Assembly: GCA_963788585.1 (NCBI GenBank)
Contig: CAWBHA010000002.1
Coordinates: forward strand, 1 to 64,000
DNA: 64,000 bases
DNA from: Bog-473 sp963788585
GTDB taxonomy: Bacteria; Actinomycetota; Acidimicrobiia; Acidimicrobiales; RAAP-2
Reading direction: 5' to 3'
Position numbers and translations under genes: made by a program
The notes under the pieces: generated by a model
The model's input: the letters and a program-made list of their open reading frames with translations, nothing else
The model's database searches: none
Told to the model about the DNA's origin: nothing
In this document: one piece after another, positions 38,309-48,327 of the stretch
Numbering within the stretch: the stretch's first letter is position 1
Layout of the letters: each line of letters starts with the position of its first letter

Positions 38309-38351
38309 GCGCTGCGCGATTCTCACCGCGAACGGATCGCTTTTAGGAGAC

Positions 38352-38666
38352 TTAGGAACCTGCACCTAGGTCGACGGTCCGGTAGTTCCGCACTTTCGGG
38401 CTAGCACCTTCGGCCAGCGCCACGCCCTCGACGGGGCCTGGACCCCAGCCCACGTCACGCTCATCGTGCAGAAGCAGCTCGACTCGGTCTGCGCGGATGG
38501 CCCGCCGTCTGGCGATCGACAGCGAGCGAGCGGTAGCTAGGGCGTCGTCGCCAAGGCCGATGGACATCCTGGTAAGGATTTCGCGGTACGAGTGCACCGG
38601 ATCGCGGCCGACTGCACCAAAGAATCGGGTGAGCTCGAGCGTGATGGTTCTTGACCTTCTGCTCAT
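38352..38666 (-). CDS. Small hypothetical protein
   Basis: 104 aa, basic N-terminus (MSRRSRTITLELTRFFGAVGRDP), then a helical segment SIGLGDDALATARSLSIARRRAIRADRVELLLHDERDVGW. Protein-like composition, no family recognised, weak ribosome site. Confidence 0.4.
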   Translation of the reverse strand: MSRRSRTITLELTRFFGAVGRDPVHSYREILTRMSIGLGDDALATARSLSIARRRAIRADRVELLLHDERDVGWGPGPVEGVALAEGASPKVRNYRTVDLGAGS

Positions 38667-38765
38667 CGGGGTGGTGATCGACGTTGTACCGTGAGGCCGC
38701 GACCGTTCTCGCGTTCGCCCGTCGCCCTTGAGATCCGACCGTACCTGTTCCGAAAGTCGCAGCTA

Positions 38766-39990
38766 TGGGCTTCGGGGATGTTCTTTGCCCTGAACGCGAT
38801 CGATCTCGTCGACGAGCGCGCCGAACCCGTGGTGTTTGGCGGAGCGAAGCGCGTCCGCGAGCATCGTCTCTGCCCTGCCGGCGTTGGGCGAACGCGCCTT
38901 CCGGTCGAGCTGCGCCCACGCGATTCGTGTTGCGATCCAGTAAGGAGCGTCCAGCTTCTGACCAACCTTGAGAGCTTGGGTGAAATGACCGTCTGCTTGA
39001 TCGAAGCGCCCCAGCAATGTGACGAGACAGCCTGCATGGAACGCAATGGGCCCTTGTAAGGTGACGCCTGAGTTCGACACCTGTGCGTCCCATGAACGCA
39101 GCCAGTCGTACAGAAGTGCGGCGCCGTCGGCACGCTCGAGATGGATGCAGATCTCTGACAGGGTCGTCATGGACGATATCCAAGCAGCATCGTAACGAAA
39201 TTGTCCGAAACCCTTTGAGATGTCGTCGTCGATGACAGCGGCAGCTTCTTTGTCCCGACCCAAGTCGCAGTAGGACCTGGCCAGCGTGGTTCGCAGAACG
39301 GGCAGTCCAGGATTGTCGGCAGCGGCAGCAGCAATCAGTTCGGTCATGCCAGCGAGCGCGCGTCCATTCGCCTTGTATTCGGTACACCGAAAGGAGTTGT
39401 GCATCGTATGTGGACATCGCCTCGGGCACACTCTGTCCCGCCAACGCCAATGCGCTCTCAGCTTCGGATGCCGAGCGAACAATCTCGCCGGCGAGGAGCG
39501 AGCGCATCGATCCCATCGTCAAGGAGCGCCAAGACTCGAATGGCTCGCCTATGCGGACGGCAATGGCGGCGGCCGCGTCGAGATGATGCTCAAATCCCGC
39601 GCGGTCGGCAACCTGCAAACAAGCAAGTGCACGCTCGTAGTTCGCGGTGTATCCGGCCGCAGATCTCCGTACTGCTCGGCGAGCGAAACGGCCAAGCTGA
39701 AGTCAGCGAGCCGATTTTCGGCGCTGTCGGGTACAAGGTCGTTCCGGTAAACGTCCAGAAGGACCTGCAAGAGGCAAAGAGGATCGTCGAGACGACGGGC
39801 GATGGCCAGCGCCTCCGCGGAGAGCGACGACCGCCGGTCCCGGTCCGCTCCCCAGTACAACAATTCAGCACGCAACACTTCACGCTCACGGCCACCTCGT
39901 GGCTGGCGCTCATTGGCTCCGGACGGACTGGTCGTGATCTCGGCGTTCTTTCCGTGGTGGATGGCGACCGACACGACGCTCGGGGTCACG
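38766..39990 (-). pseudogene. C-terminal TPR region of a large AAA-ATPase/LuxR- or SARP-type regulator
   Basis: Three overlapping frames together read LLYWGADRDRRSSLSAEALAIARRL, then (after loss of one base near 39655) ANYERALACLQVADRAGFE, then (one extra base near 39375) RALAGMTELIAAAAADNPGLPV through FDQADGHFTQALKVGQKLDAPYW. This is the helical-repeat tail of adenylate-cyclase/ATPase-type regulators. The ATPase and effector domains are absent. The 5' end joins another broken gene at about 39.93 kb. Confidence 0.65.
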
Positions 39991-40312
39991 ACGACTGACT
40001 CCGGATCGCTCACCGGGGCCCGGGCGCTTTTTCGCCATAGCCTTCGCGGTCGGCGTGATCGCGCTGGCGTGGCCGGCGTTCGTCCAGATGGGCTTCACCC
40101 GCAAGCGCAAGATCGGCCTCATGGTGGCCGTCGCGGTCCTGACGCTCCTCGTCGTCCTGCTCAGCGCCGCGGCCCCCAGCAGCGCGAAGTCGCAGGGTGA
40201 GGACAACGCGACCATCGCGTTTGGAGTCCTTCTGTGCTGGGCCGGCGTAATCGTGATCTGGGTCAGCGTGATCCGCGTTTGGCGGTCGGCGCGGGCCGAA
40301 AAGGACGGCTGA
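39922..40312 (+). pseudogene. Truncated multi-span membrane protein
   Basis: Reads LVVISAFFPWWMATDTTLGVTTTDSG, then after one extra base in a T-run near 40031 AIAFAVGVIALAWPAFVQMG, and two further helices ending VIRVWRSARAEKDG. The FFPWW-loop-helix layout resembles DUF2510-type proteins, but the N-terminal part is missing, cut at the junction with the regulator remnant. Confidence 0.5.
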
Positions 40313-40619
40313 TCGCTTCTACGCGCTCTTTGCGACCTGTAGGGTCCATTTTTTCTCCAGTGCCCTGACCTGGGTCTCCACAGGGCGCCATTGCGTGGGG
40401 TACGACCATCAGTGAGACAGGACGATCGGGGTCTCGTGGAGCGGCCAACCTCTTGTGCCATCGCCCCGTCTTTTTCCGAAGAATCAGGGCAGCCTCACCC
40501 GGACCCGGCGTTCGAGGGCATCCCCGGCTCTGCGTCCTTGCGAGAGTTCAGGCGGCGCCAAGCGATGAATCACCGCCGGGATTCCAGTGGCGAAACGGTT
40601 TACCCCCGAGCATGCTTCG

Positions 40620-42755
40620 TCAGAACGCGCCATCAGTCGCCGCCTCCAGGTGGGCGCCGATGGCAGGGGTGAGCCAGTTTGCGTAGGTGGCGGTGATGTG
40701 ATTGTCGTCGCGGTAGACAAGCATGCTCCCGACTAGCACGGTGCAGGTCGACGCGATGCAGAACCACGGGTCCGTGTCCACGTAGCCGGCGCCTGTTGAC
40801 GCGGCCACGGCCTTTTCTTGCGAGATCCCGCCGGGGTTGTAGAAGGGATAGTGCTTCGGGATCGAGCAGACCGGAGTGTCCGCCAAGTTCTGGCTGAGGC
40901 AGTCGGGTACCGACTGCTGCGGGTAGGGGTCGTCGCCCATGAGCACCACCCGGGCGCCGGTGTCCCGCTCGATCGTAGTGATCATGTCGGTCAGCCCGGA
41001 CAGCCAGGCCGGGCCATCGACGACGACATGGTCGTCGGGGATGCCGTACTCGCGGGAGAAGCCGAGGATCACGACGGCGGGGCGCAACGTCGTCATGCGC
41101 TGGAGTTCGGCGTCTCGCCACTCGTTGCACTCGGTGTAGGTACGTCCGAGGTTAGGGCTGAAAATGGTGATGTCAATAGGCGGGCATGTCGCCTTGGCCA
41201 TGACGACGAGGGCGTCGTGCTGCTGTTGCGCCAGGTTGTCGATGGCCGGGAACCACTGGAGGGCGTGCGAGTCGCCGAAGAGCACGACAGTGCGCGAAGA
41301 GGTCGTATCCCCGTACAGGCAGGAGTGCACCGAGGTGTCGGTGAAGCCGTCGAAGCAGCCGTCGCCTTCAGGCACGGGGGCATCGGCCGCCGCGTTGGCG
41401 AGCGATGGCGTGAGGTTTGCCGGCACATCGGGGTTGGCGAGCGACTCGTACACCAGCCGGTTGACCTGCGAGTCGAGCGAGTCGGCCGTCGCCACCGCCG
41501 GCTGAGTCGTGGACGACGAGCTGCCGGCACCGATGTGGTTTGTCACCAGTCGTGTGGCGATGGCGTGACCGCTGCCCACCGGTGGCGGCACCGCCACCAC
41601 AATCGCCACAGCCGTGAACGCGGCGACGAGACTGAGCGCTCCGCCGATGACGAGGCTGCGCGTGGTGCGAGCCGAGAGCCATGGTGATCGCCGGAGAGGC
41701 TGCTCGAGAAGGACGGTGGTCAGAGCCGCCAGTAGCAGACTCAACAGGCAGACGCCCACGTTCTGCGCGAGTCCGAGACGGTGCCCCACTACGTAAGGAG
41801 CAAGCACGAGCGCCGGCCAATGCCAGAGGTACCAGGTGTAGGAGAGGGCGCCTATTCGCTGCAGAGGAGCCAGACCGAGCAGACGCGCCGGCCCGGCCGT
41901 CAGATTGCGGGTGCCTGCAACCAGCGCCGCTCCGGTGCCCGCCACCGGGACAATTGCGGCCGGGCCTGGGAAAGGTGTCTGTGGGCCGAAGGCGGCAAGC
42001 GACCACGCCACGGCGCCGAGGCCGACCCAGCCGATCGCCCCCAGAGCCCACGCCGGGACCCGTCGGGTGTAGGGCCCTGCGAGCGCGAGGAGTCCGCCCA
42101 CCGCAAGTTCCCACGCCCTCGTGGGCAGTGAGAAGAAGGCCCAGGGCTGGTCCGTATGCGTCAAGGAGACGCACATCCAAAAGGAGAGGGCTCCGACGAT
42201 CGCCAGGGTGCCGATAACGGCCCAGCGAGACCGGTCTGCCGAAGTCCGTCGGTGCCGGCCCCGGGAACCGCGGCGAATGAGCGAGGCGGCGAGGAGCAGC
42301 ACCGGCCAGACAAGGTAAAACTGCTCTTCTACGCCGAGCGACCAGTAATTCTGCAGGGGCGACACTGGCCCTTGTGCGTTGAGGTAGTTGGTCGCCTGTA
42401 CGGCGAATCGATAATTGCCGACGTAGAGGGCGCACGCCACGGCGTCTTTGGCGACTGCTTTCGCCTCGAGGGGACCGAGCACGGCGACCGACGCCACGAC
42501 GGTCACCACGATCACCAGCACGGCCGACGGCAGGAGGCGACGGGCGCGACGCGCGTAGAAGCTGGCGAAAGATGTGCGTCCGCTGGAGAGCTCGCCCCAA
42601 AGAAGCTGGGTGATCAGATATCCAGAGATGACGAAGAAGACGTCGACGCCCACGTAGCCCCCCGGCACCGGGAGGCCGGCGTGGTAGGCGACGACGGCGA
42701 GGATCGCGACCGCCCGGAGTCCCTGGATGTCGGTTCGCCGGCTTCTCTGAGCCAC
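40620..42755 (-). CDS. Acyltransferase-3/SGNH membrane protein (OafA/YrhL type)
   Basis: 711 aa from GTG 42755 (AGGAAGGGGAGG precedes it; a GTG at 42788 is possible). The N-terminal acyltransferase-3 domain has the opening RTDIQGLRAVAILAVVAYHAG, about ten helices and YWSLGVEEQFYLVWP. The C-terminal SGNH domain has VVLFGDSHALQW (nucleophile Ser) and YRDDNHIT (Asp and His). Such enzymes take acyl groups across the membrane and place them on surface glycans. In an accessory region this suggests variable surface modification. Confidence 0.93.
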   Translation of the reverse strand: MAQRSRRTDIQGLRAVAILAVVAYHAGLPVPGGYVGVDVFFVISGYLITQLLWGELSSGRTSFASFYARRARRLLPSAVLVIVVTVVASVAVLGPLEAKAVAKDAVACALYVGNYRFAVQATNYLNAQGPVSPLQNYWSLGVEEQFYLVWPVLLLAASLIRRGSRGRHRRTSADRSRWAVIGTLAIVGALSFWMCVSLTHTDQPWAFFSLPTRAWELAVGGLLALAGPYTRRVPAWALGAIGWVGLGAVAWSLAAFGPQTPFPGPAAIVPVAGTGAALVAGTRNLTAGPARLLGLAPLQRIGALSYTWYLWHWPALVLAPYVVGHRLGLAQNVGVCLLSLLLAALTTVLLEQPLRRSPWLSARTTRSLVIGGALSLVAAFTAVAIVVAVPPPVGSGHAIATRLVTNHIGAGSSSSTTQPAVATADSLDSQVNRLVYESLANPDVPANLTPSLANAAADAPVPEGDGCFDGFTDTSVHSCLYGDTTSSRTVVLFGDSHALQWFPAIDNLAQQQHDALVVMAKATCPPIDITIFSPNLGRTYTECNEWRDAELQRMTTLRPAVVILGFSREYGIPDDHVVVDGPAWLSGLTDMITTIERDTGARVVLMGDDPYPQQSVPDCLSQNLADTPVCSIPKHYPFYNPGGISQEKAVAASTGAGYVDTDPWFCIASTCTVLVGSMLVYRDDNHITATYANWLTPAIGAHLEAATDGAF

Positions 42756-42888
42756 CCTCCCCTTCCTAGCCGCTAACCGTCCCTCCACGGCGTCTTCGCA
42801 TGGCCCGCGCCGTATGGTGCGCTCGGTGGGAGGTGCGCTCGCAAGACCGGTGAGGGGCGTGAGGAAAGTGATGGGTCGGTACCTCGTT

Positions 42889-42990
42889 GACGGCGGGTCG
42901 GTCGATCACATCAACCGCGCATGTGACGATAACCGGCCGAAGAATCTTGAGCGGCGGATCCCACTGTGCCGTTGCGCATCGAGGCCAGCA
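42889..42990 (+). pseudogene. HNH-like core fragment
   Basis: Translates to VDHINRACDDNRPKNLERRIPLC, with the DHIN...DNRxxNL order of HNH nucleases. No rest of the domain was found; it lies just upstream of another HNH remnant and may be a leftover of the same mobile family. Confidence 0.3.
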
Positions 42991-43049
42991 ATGCGAAGTA
43001 GTGGGCGCGTGAGATTTCACGACCGTTGACGGATATCTGTGACAGCTGC

Positions 43050-43560
43050 TCGTTAATTTTCTCACTGTGGTGCCGTCGATGCCAAGAGTGTCAGCGCGTC
43101 TTTCGGCCTTCGAGTCGTCACATTTCGCTGCCCTTCGTGTCGCGCCAGAGACGTGTGCGAGTGTGGTCGCTCCAAACAAGTGAAGTCAGCGATCTGTGCA
43201 GTCTGTCGAAGCGTTTCCACTGAGGCGAATGGCAACCGGAAAGGTGGTCGTACGAGGCGCAAGGCCGGTTACGTGGTGGTGCGCGCGCCCGGTCATCCTC
43301 GTGCCACGAGTGGTCCTTACGTCTTCGAGCAAGTTCTTGTGGTTGAGGATCTGCTCGGAGATACCTGCGCGATGGTGAAACCGTTCATCGTCGCAATGGC
43401 GTTCGAGACGACATCGCCCGGAGAACCTCGAGCTCTGGAGGAGCCCGCAGAAATCAGGCATCCGTGTCAGCGACGCAATTGCCTGGGCGCACTCGATTCT
43501 TAAACAGTATGAGGGACGAGGTGGCGGGAATCGAACTGACCGCGGCGCCGATGCGTCCGC
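43050..43560 (+). pseudogene. Zinc-ribbon HNH endonuclease, several frameshifts
   Basis: Pieces in order: CRRCQECQRVFRPSSRH; after one extra base near 43121 FRCPSCRARDVCECGRSKQV, GGRTRRKAGYVVVRAPGHPRA and YVFEQVLVVEDLLG; after a missing base near 43352 RYLRDGETVHRRNGVRDD; after another near 43415 ENLELWRSPQKSGIRVSDAI and AWAHSILKQYE. This is the HNH type found as free-standing mobile nucleases in phages and islands. The last codons run into the tmRNA-like sequence at 43518. Confidence 0.6.
43518..43536 (-). repeat. 19-nt copy of the ssrA 3' end (possible attachment remnant)
   Basis: GAGGTGGCGGGAATCGAAC is identical over 19 nt to positions 53035-53053 inside the tmRNA T-arm/acceptor region, in the same orientation. 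The 120 nt that follow are similar to those after the copy at 32022. Confidence 0.65.
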
Positions 43561-43919
43561 CGAGGTCAGGTGCTTGTACGTCCTTTGAATAGGGAAAACT
43601 TGGTAAGCGTTCGTTGCCGGTAATGACCGCCACCGATCGCAATCGTGTGCCTTTTCCGTGTTCCTGTGTCTTTTTCGTCGCGAGAGAGCCGTGGGAACGA
43701 CCCAAATTGTCGAGCGAGGCGACTCACAGGGCTAGCCGGCTTTCGGGCAGCGACACTGCCCTCGTTCGGCACACGGTGATAGTCGCCCACGCGACCGACC
43801 AGGCGTTATTCCCAACATTGGGGTCTGACGACGGGTGGTCGGGTCGTCCAACAGAGAGGGACGTGACGTACGCGTCTTTAGGCAATAGAGTCGCAGCGGA
43901 TACCCCCATTGCAGGTCCG

Positions 43920-44960
43920 ATGACGAATCTCGCGATTACGGCCGTAGAGGGTCTTGGTGACGTATTCCCAGCCTGGGATGACCTGGTGGCTCGCTGCCAG
44001 TCCCCCTCTCCCTTTGTCCGATCCTGGTGGGTCGAAGGCATGGGCGCGGGCCCGGGCGGGAGGCTTCGAATCCCTCTGGTCTTCGACAAGAGACAACTGA
44101 TCGGCGGGATTCCACTCGTCCGGGACCGCCTGGAGGGGACTTTGCCGCGTCTCCGGTCGATCGAAGGATCCGACTATGTCGACGTGGTGGCATTGCCTGG
44201 CCGCGAGGCCGAGGTCGTCGCAGCACTTCGCCATTGGTTGTGGAGTCAACGAGCGGTGATAGATCTCGCGTGTGCGGTTCCCGGGTCATTGGCCATCCAT
44301 CTCGTGCCGTACCCAAGGTGGATAGTCTCCGAAGAGCCTTCCCCATACCAGGAGCTACCCAAAACCTACGAAGCATACCTAGCGAGCCTGTCCAGCCAGT
44401 GGCGGGCGAATGTTCGACGGGCACAGCGAGCCGCAGAACGGCAAGGATGGACGGTCCGATGTGTCGATCAAAGCGATATCGGTGCGGCCCTCCAGCGTCT
44501 TGCCGACCTGCACCTGCTCCAGTGGCGGCAGTCGGAGTTCGCCAAACTGCGCGAGCGTTTCGGTCGCGCTGCGAGAGGGGCAGCCGCCCAAGGGGAGCTA
44601 TTCCTTTTCGAGCTGCTCGACGGCGACTCGACTATTGCCAGTCAGGTTTGGTTCCAGGTCGGAGACTGTGCCAGCTATTACCAAGGCGGCCGTCTTCCAG
44701 GTGTGCGCTCCGCGGGAACGATTCTCTTTTCGGCTGCAATCGAACATGCCTGCCGCGGCAACCATCGCAGGCTCGATCTTCTTGGCGGCGGGACTCCGTA
44801 CAAAGCTCATTGGGCGCGCCAAGCCCGTTGTTTGCGGTACGTTCGCGGCGCTACGGGTCATGTGCTTCCCCGTGTCATCGCCGCGCTGGCGATTCGGCGG
44901 GATTGGGTGCCGTGGCGACGTGGTGAGCCTCCAGAGCCCCCACCCTGGCCTCCGGCCTGA
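43920..44960 (+). CDS. CelD/BioF2-type GNAT acyltransferase (FemAB-like fold)
   Basis: 346 aa from ATG 43920; an in-frame GTG at 43863 is possible. AWDDLVARCQSPSPFVRSWWVEG near the start, YEAYLASLSSQWRANVRRAQRAAERQGW in the middle and the late acetyl-CoA region (SQVWFQVGDCASYYQGG) match the cellulose-biosynthesis CelD/BcsL group of tandem GNAT proteins. These act in exopolysaccharide or natural-product acylation. A second member is at 46007-47062 on the other strand with a JmjC protein. Confidence 0.75.
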   Translation: MTNLAITAVEGLGDVFPAWDDLVARCQSPSPFVRSWWVEGMGAGPGGRLRIPLVFDKRQLIGGIPLVRDRLEGTLPRLRSIEGSDYVDVVALPGREAEVVAALRHWLWSQRAVIDLACAVPGSLAIHLVPYPRWIVSEEPSPYQELPKTYEAYLASLSSQWRANVRRAQRAAERQGWTVRCVDQSDIGAALQRLADLHLLQWRQSEFAKLRERFGRAARGAAAQGELFLFELLDGDSTIASQVWFQVGDCASYYQGGRLPGVRSAGTILFSAAIEHACRGNHRRLDLLGGGTPYKAHWARQARCLRYVRGATGHVLPRVIAALAIRRDWVPWRRGEPPEPPPWPPA

Positions 44961-45116
44961 TGCTCAGGGCCCGACGACGGTGCGTGGCCGATGCGACGCA
45001 TCTATCCGGCGAGAAGCTCGAAAATGGAAGAAGGGGGGCGATGAGGGCTACCGTGCGACGGACGCCGAGTCCCTAGCAAGACTGGACCGGCTTCGCCTCG
45101 TCCAATCTCTGGCCGA

Positions 45117-45977
45117 TCAGGGTCCGCGACTTTCAGCCATCCTCTTGCGCAGGTTCCGCGCTGTCCTCGCCACACGGTGAATCGCCAGTTTGACTGCGTC
45201 AACGACTTTGGACCTGTCAGGCGGGGATGGCGAAAGGCCGAGCTTGCGCAAGTGATAGTTGACAACATGCAGATTTCCTCGACGAACAATTTCCTTGGTG
45301 TGAAATGTTATCGATAGCGAAACGCAAGCGAGACCTTCGTTGGTGACCCAGTGCGGCGCATGTGATGGAACGTAAACTCCCCTCCCGGGCTGCAGGCCGA
45401 ACACATCAGCCTCTTCGGGCATGTGCTCAATGTTCCGATGGCCTCCGTTGTAGTAGCGCTCGAGCTCTCGCTGGCCTTTCGTCATGGAGGCGAACTGACC
45501 TATGTGCATCTGCTTGACGCCATGGATCTGGAGTAGCAAGTTGTGTTCAGGATCGAAGTGAACCGGTGTAATCGACGCCGCGGAGGAGACGAAGACGAAG
45601 GCCTCCCTGCGACACATTCCGCCTTCGCGATCACCCAGCAAGGCGGCGATTGGATCTAGGATCTCGTCCAAAAGTGCTCTGTACCGGGGATCGTTCTCGA
45701 CGTTCCACAGCACGACCCAGTCTTTGCTGGTCTCAATGCCGCGCACGAGGTCGCCCGGCGACTCCACTCCCCCTCGGGGGTTCCCTCCACCGGGAAGAAC
45801 CACGTCCAGGTCGGTTCTCTGGCGCTCGATACGGTCGGGCCGCATGCTGTCGGCGAGCGCCCCGAGCGCCTCGAGGCAGAGAAGCGGATGGCCCACGAGT
45901 TCGTGACTGACCCAAAGAGGACGACGACCCAACGCGGACAGGAACTCCCGTGGATCAATATCTAGTCGTGAGCTCAT
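45117..45977 (-). CDS. JmjC/cupin-like Fe(II)-dependent hydroxylase-type protein
   Basis: 286 aa. The double-stranded beta-helix core shows ITPVHFDPEHNLLLQIHGVKQMHIG with the metal HxD at His140/Asp142, and VPSHAPHWVTNEG with the distal His near 206-209. Bacterial proteins of this cupin_8-like group hydroxylate proteins or peptides. It starts 29 nt after the CelD-type gene on the same strand, so both are likely one operon; together with the third gene on the other strand they form a small modification locus. Confidence 0.8.
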   Translation of the reverse strand: MSSRLDIDPREFLSALGRRPLWVSHELVGHPLLCLEALGALADSMRPDRIERQRTDLDVVLPGGGNPRGGVESPGDLVRGIETSKDWVVLWNVENDPRYRALLDEILDPIAALLGDREGGMCRREAFVFVSSAASITPVHFDPEHNLLLQIHGVKQMHIGQFASMTKGQRELERYYNGGHRNIEHMPEEADVFGLQPGRGVYVPSHAPHWVTNEGLACVSLSITFHTKEIVRRGNLHVVNYHLRKLGLSPSPPDRSKVVDAVKLAIHRVARTARNLRKRMAESRGP

Positions 45978-46006
45978 CGGTGACCTCCGATGGGGTCCTT
46001 GCCTCT

Positions 46007-47062
46007 TTAGCCCATTTTTCGCAGCGCCAGGATAGGGCGAAGGACTGCCTTGGTGATTCGAGAAGGGGGCACCAGCACGTTGGCGAGAGTTCGGCGGCCT
46101 GACCAGAGACGGTTGATCATCGAGTTGTGGGGGTCCGTGCAGGAGTCCGCCCACGAGCGCCCCTCAGCGGCGAAGCACTCCATGTCACGAACCTCCAGCT
46201 GGAATCCGGGGGAACTGGAGGCATACCGCTCGTCGAAGGCACTCTTGAAGCAGAACACGACGTTCCCCGAGATGAGGCTGCACTTCATGGCCACCGGCCT
46301 GCCGGAGACCTCGAGGCTTCTCAGCAGTAGGCAACCCCTGCCGGCAAAGTCCGCGCACACTTCCCTGAAGAACTGTGCGTGTTCTGGCCTGGACGCCAGG
46401 GCCGTTCCGTTCTCCGCCTTCCATCCGCTCGCCTCCAGCTCTAAGAATTCATCGATCGCCGCAGGTTCATCGCCGCGTTCGACGACGACGGGAGGAGCCC
46501 CCATCTCCTTTTCAAGACGACGACCGATCCTGGAGACTTCCCGGCGAACGCGGCCGCCGAGTACGCAGCCGTTCTCGTCTTGATGGAGGACCGCCCGCTC
46601 GAATGAGTTCCCAATCACAGGCTCGTGGTGGCGCGTGCTCATGGCCTGGTTGATGGCCGATTCCACGGGGCCTCCGGTACCCAAAAGGTCGAATGCAAGG
46701 ATCCTCTGCCGGCCGGTCCAGCGGATCAACTCATCCAGGAGTCCCTCGAGAGCACCCAACGGTTGGTACGCGTCCAGCATGGGAGTGCCCAGGTAGCAAT
46801 AGGGATGGACCCAGTTGCGAACCACACTGGGTCCCCTCCCGCGCCACAAGCGTTTCGAGTACACCGGGAGCGCAGCTTTGAGGATTCCGTCCTCAACGAA
46901 GACTGCGAGATAGACGCTCGACGATTTCAGATGACGTGCCGCTGCGAGGACGAAGTCTGCCTCGAAGAAGGCGTTTGGCTCGGCAGCCCGGCACGCCAAA
47001 TCCTTCCAGGCCTCAATCAGTTCGCCAGATCCATAAGGGAGTTCGACCACTGTCGTCTGCAT
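46007..47062 (-). CDS. Second CelD/BioF2-type GNAT acyltransferase
   Basis: 351 aa from ATG 47062. ACRAAEPNAFFEADFVLAAARHL and YLAVFVEDGILKAALPVYSKRLW open the first GNAT half; LRSLEVSGRPVAMKCSLISGNVVFCFKSAFDERY and the FQLEVRDMECFAAEGRSWADSC segment form the second. It is distinct from the 43.9-kb relative, so not a recent duplicate. It is the first gene of the operon with the JmjC protein. Confidence 0.75.
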   Translation of the reverse strand: MQTTVVELPYGSGELIEAWKDLACRAAEPNAFFEADFVLAAARHLKSSSVYLAVFVEDGILKAALPVYSKRLWRGRGPSVVRNWVHPYCYLGTPMLDAYQPLGALEGLLDELIRWTGRQRILAFDLLGTGGPVESAINQAMSTRHHEPVIGNSFERAVLHQDENGCVLGGRVRREVSRIGRRLEKEMGAPPVVVERGDEPAAIDEFLELEASGWKAENGTALASRPEHAQFFREVCADFAGRGCLLLRSLEVSGRPVAMKCSLISGNVVFCFKSAFDERYASSSPGFQLEVRDMECFAAEGRSWADSCTDPHNSMINRLWSGRRTLANVLVPPSRITKAVLRPILALRKMG

Positions 47063-47321
47063 GGCACCCCTGGTCCCAAACCCACGTCGCGGCGGTTCTG
47101 GAACATGCCTCGCTGTTGAAACGGGAGTGTAGCCCATGCCATGGGCGAGAGATCAGTGGACGAAGCACTTTGTCCGGCACATTCCGAAAGTTGGTAATAC
47201 TCCCGTGCGCCAGTCACGACGCTGCTCGTCCGCATGGACGGTACTTTGGCCATGGGCGCACGACCTGATTGCAGATTGATTGTGATTCGGTGGCCGAACG
47301 GGATCCTCCCGTCACGGGGCG

Positions 47322-47866
47322 ACATGTGGGGCCCGGGCGGCAGTGCCCAGCTCGACTCCCTCGAGCTCCCCGACGCGTACTTCAATCGCATCGCCGTGCT
47401 CCGGGACCTCGTCGAGCTCTACGACCGCGAGGTCGGCTTCTTGGACCGCGACATCCACCGCATCCTCTCAGACGATGCCGGCTACAACGCCGTCCAGGCC
47501 ATCTATGGCGTCGGACAGGTCTTCGCCGCCATCTTCGTGGCCGAGATCGGCGACGTCAGCCGCTTCGACTCGCCCAAGGCCCTGTGCTCGTGGGCCGGGT
47601 TCACCCCCAAGCACCGAGAGTCCGACATCCACGTGCATCGGGGCAAGATCACCAAGCAGGGATCACGTCTGGTGCGTTGGGCCGCCACCGAGGCGGTGGT
47701 GCGCTACCACGGCGGCGATCCCTTCCGAGGCAAGTTCGAAGCCATCGCCGAGCGCCGCGGCAAAACCAAGGCCAACGTGGCGATCGCCCGCAGAGTTCTC
47801 ACGCTCGTCTACTACGGCTTGCGCGACGGAGAGATCCGCTGTCTGGCCGGCCAGGAGGCGGCGTGA
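47322..47866 (+). pseudogene. IS110-family transposase, C-terminal part
   Basis: The reading resumes at GPGGSAQLDSLELPDAYFNRIAVLRDLV and contains the transposase_20 region QAIYGVGQVFAAIFVAEIGDVSRFDSPKALCSWAGFTP, with the stop at 47866. The N-terminal RuvC-like DEDD catalytic half is missing, so the copy is dead. It marks past transposition in the island. Confidence 0.85.
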
Positions 47867-48327
47867 CGCTCGGCACCCGGCCAGGTGCGCGCTCGTGTAA
47901 CGGCATGGCTCCCGCCTCCTCGGTGGCGCAGCCGGGAAAGTGATTGAGCCCATCTGGTCGTGGCCGAAGACCACCATGCCGATCAACCTCGGCGAAGACA
48001 TGCCTCAGCAGCCGAGCCTGCTGCAACAGCCTTTCTCGCGTAGCGAGAGGTCCTGGTGGCCTCACCCGGCGTCTCGACGACGCCATTGACAACCTGAACC
48101 ATTCTGCGTGGCGAGGCGTCGGCCTCAAGGTCGTTCGTCCTCGCGTCGCTGCGGGCGCTCCACCTTGACCCCGAGCGCTCTCGCTCACGCGCGCCCGTGC
48201 ACAGGTCGCAATGGCAACACCCCGCTCGCCATCTCGAATAAAAGCACCTCGCAGGTATTGACACGACCCCGCTCCTTCAGACATGCCGTACTGGGCTTCC
48301 TACTACCGGCCTCGAGAGGCATTCCGC
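47867..48327. other. Intergenic stretch after IS110 remnant
   Basis: No gene recognised. A short perfect hairpin TCTCGC-GTA-GCGAGA lies near 48033-48047. The 3' flank of the lost IS110 copy probably ends in this stretch. Confidence 0.3.
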
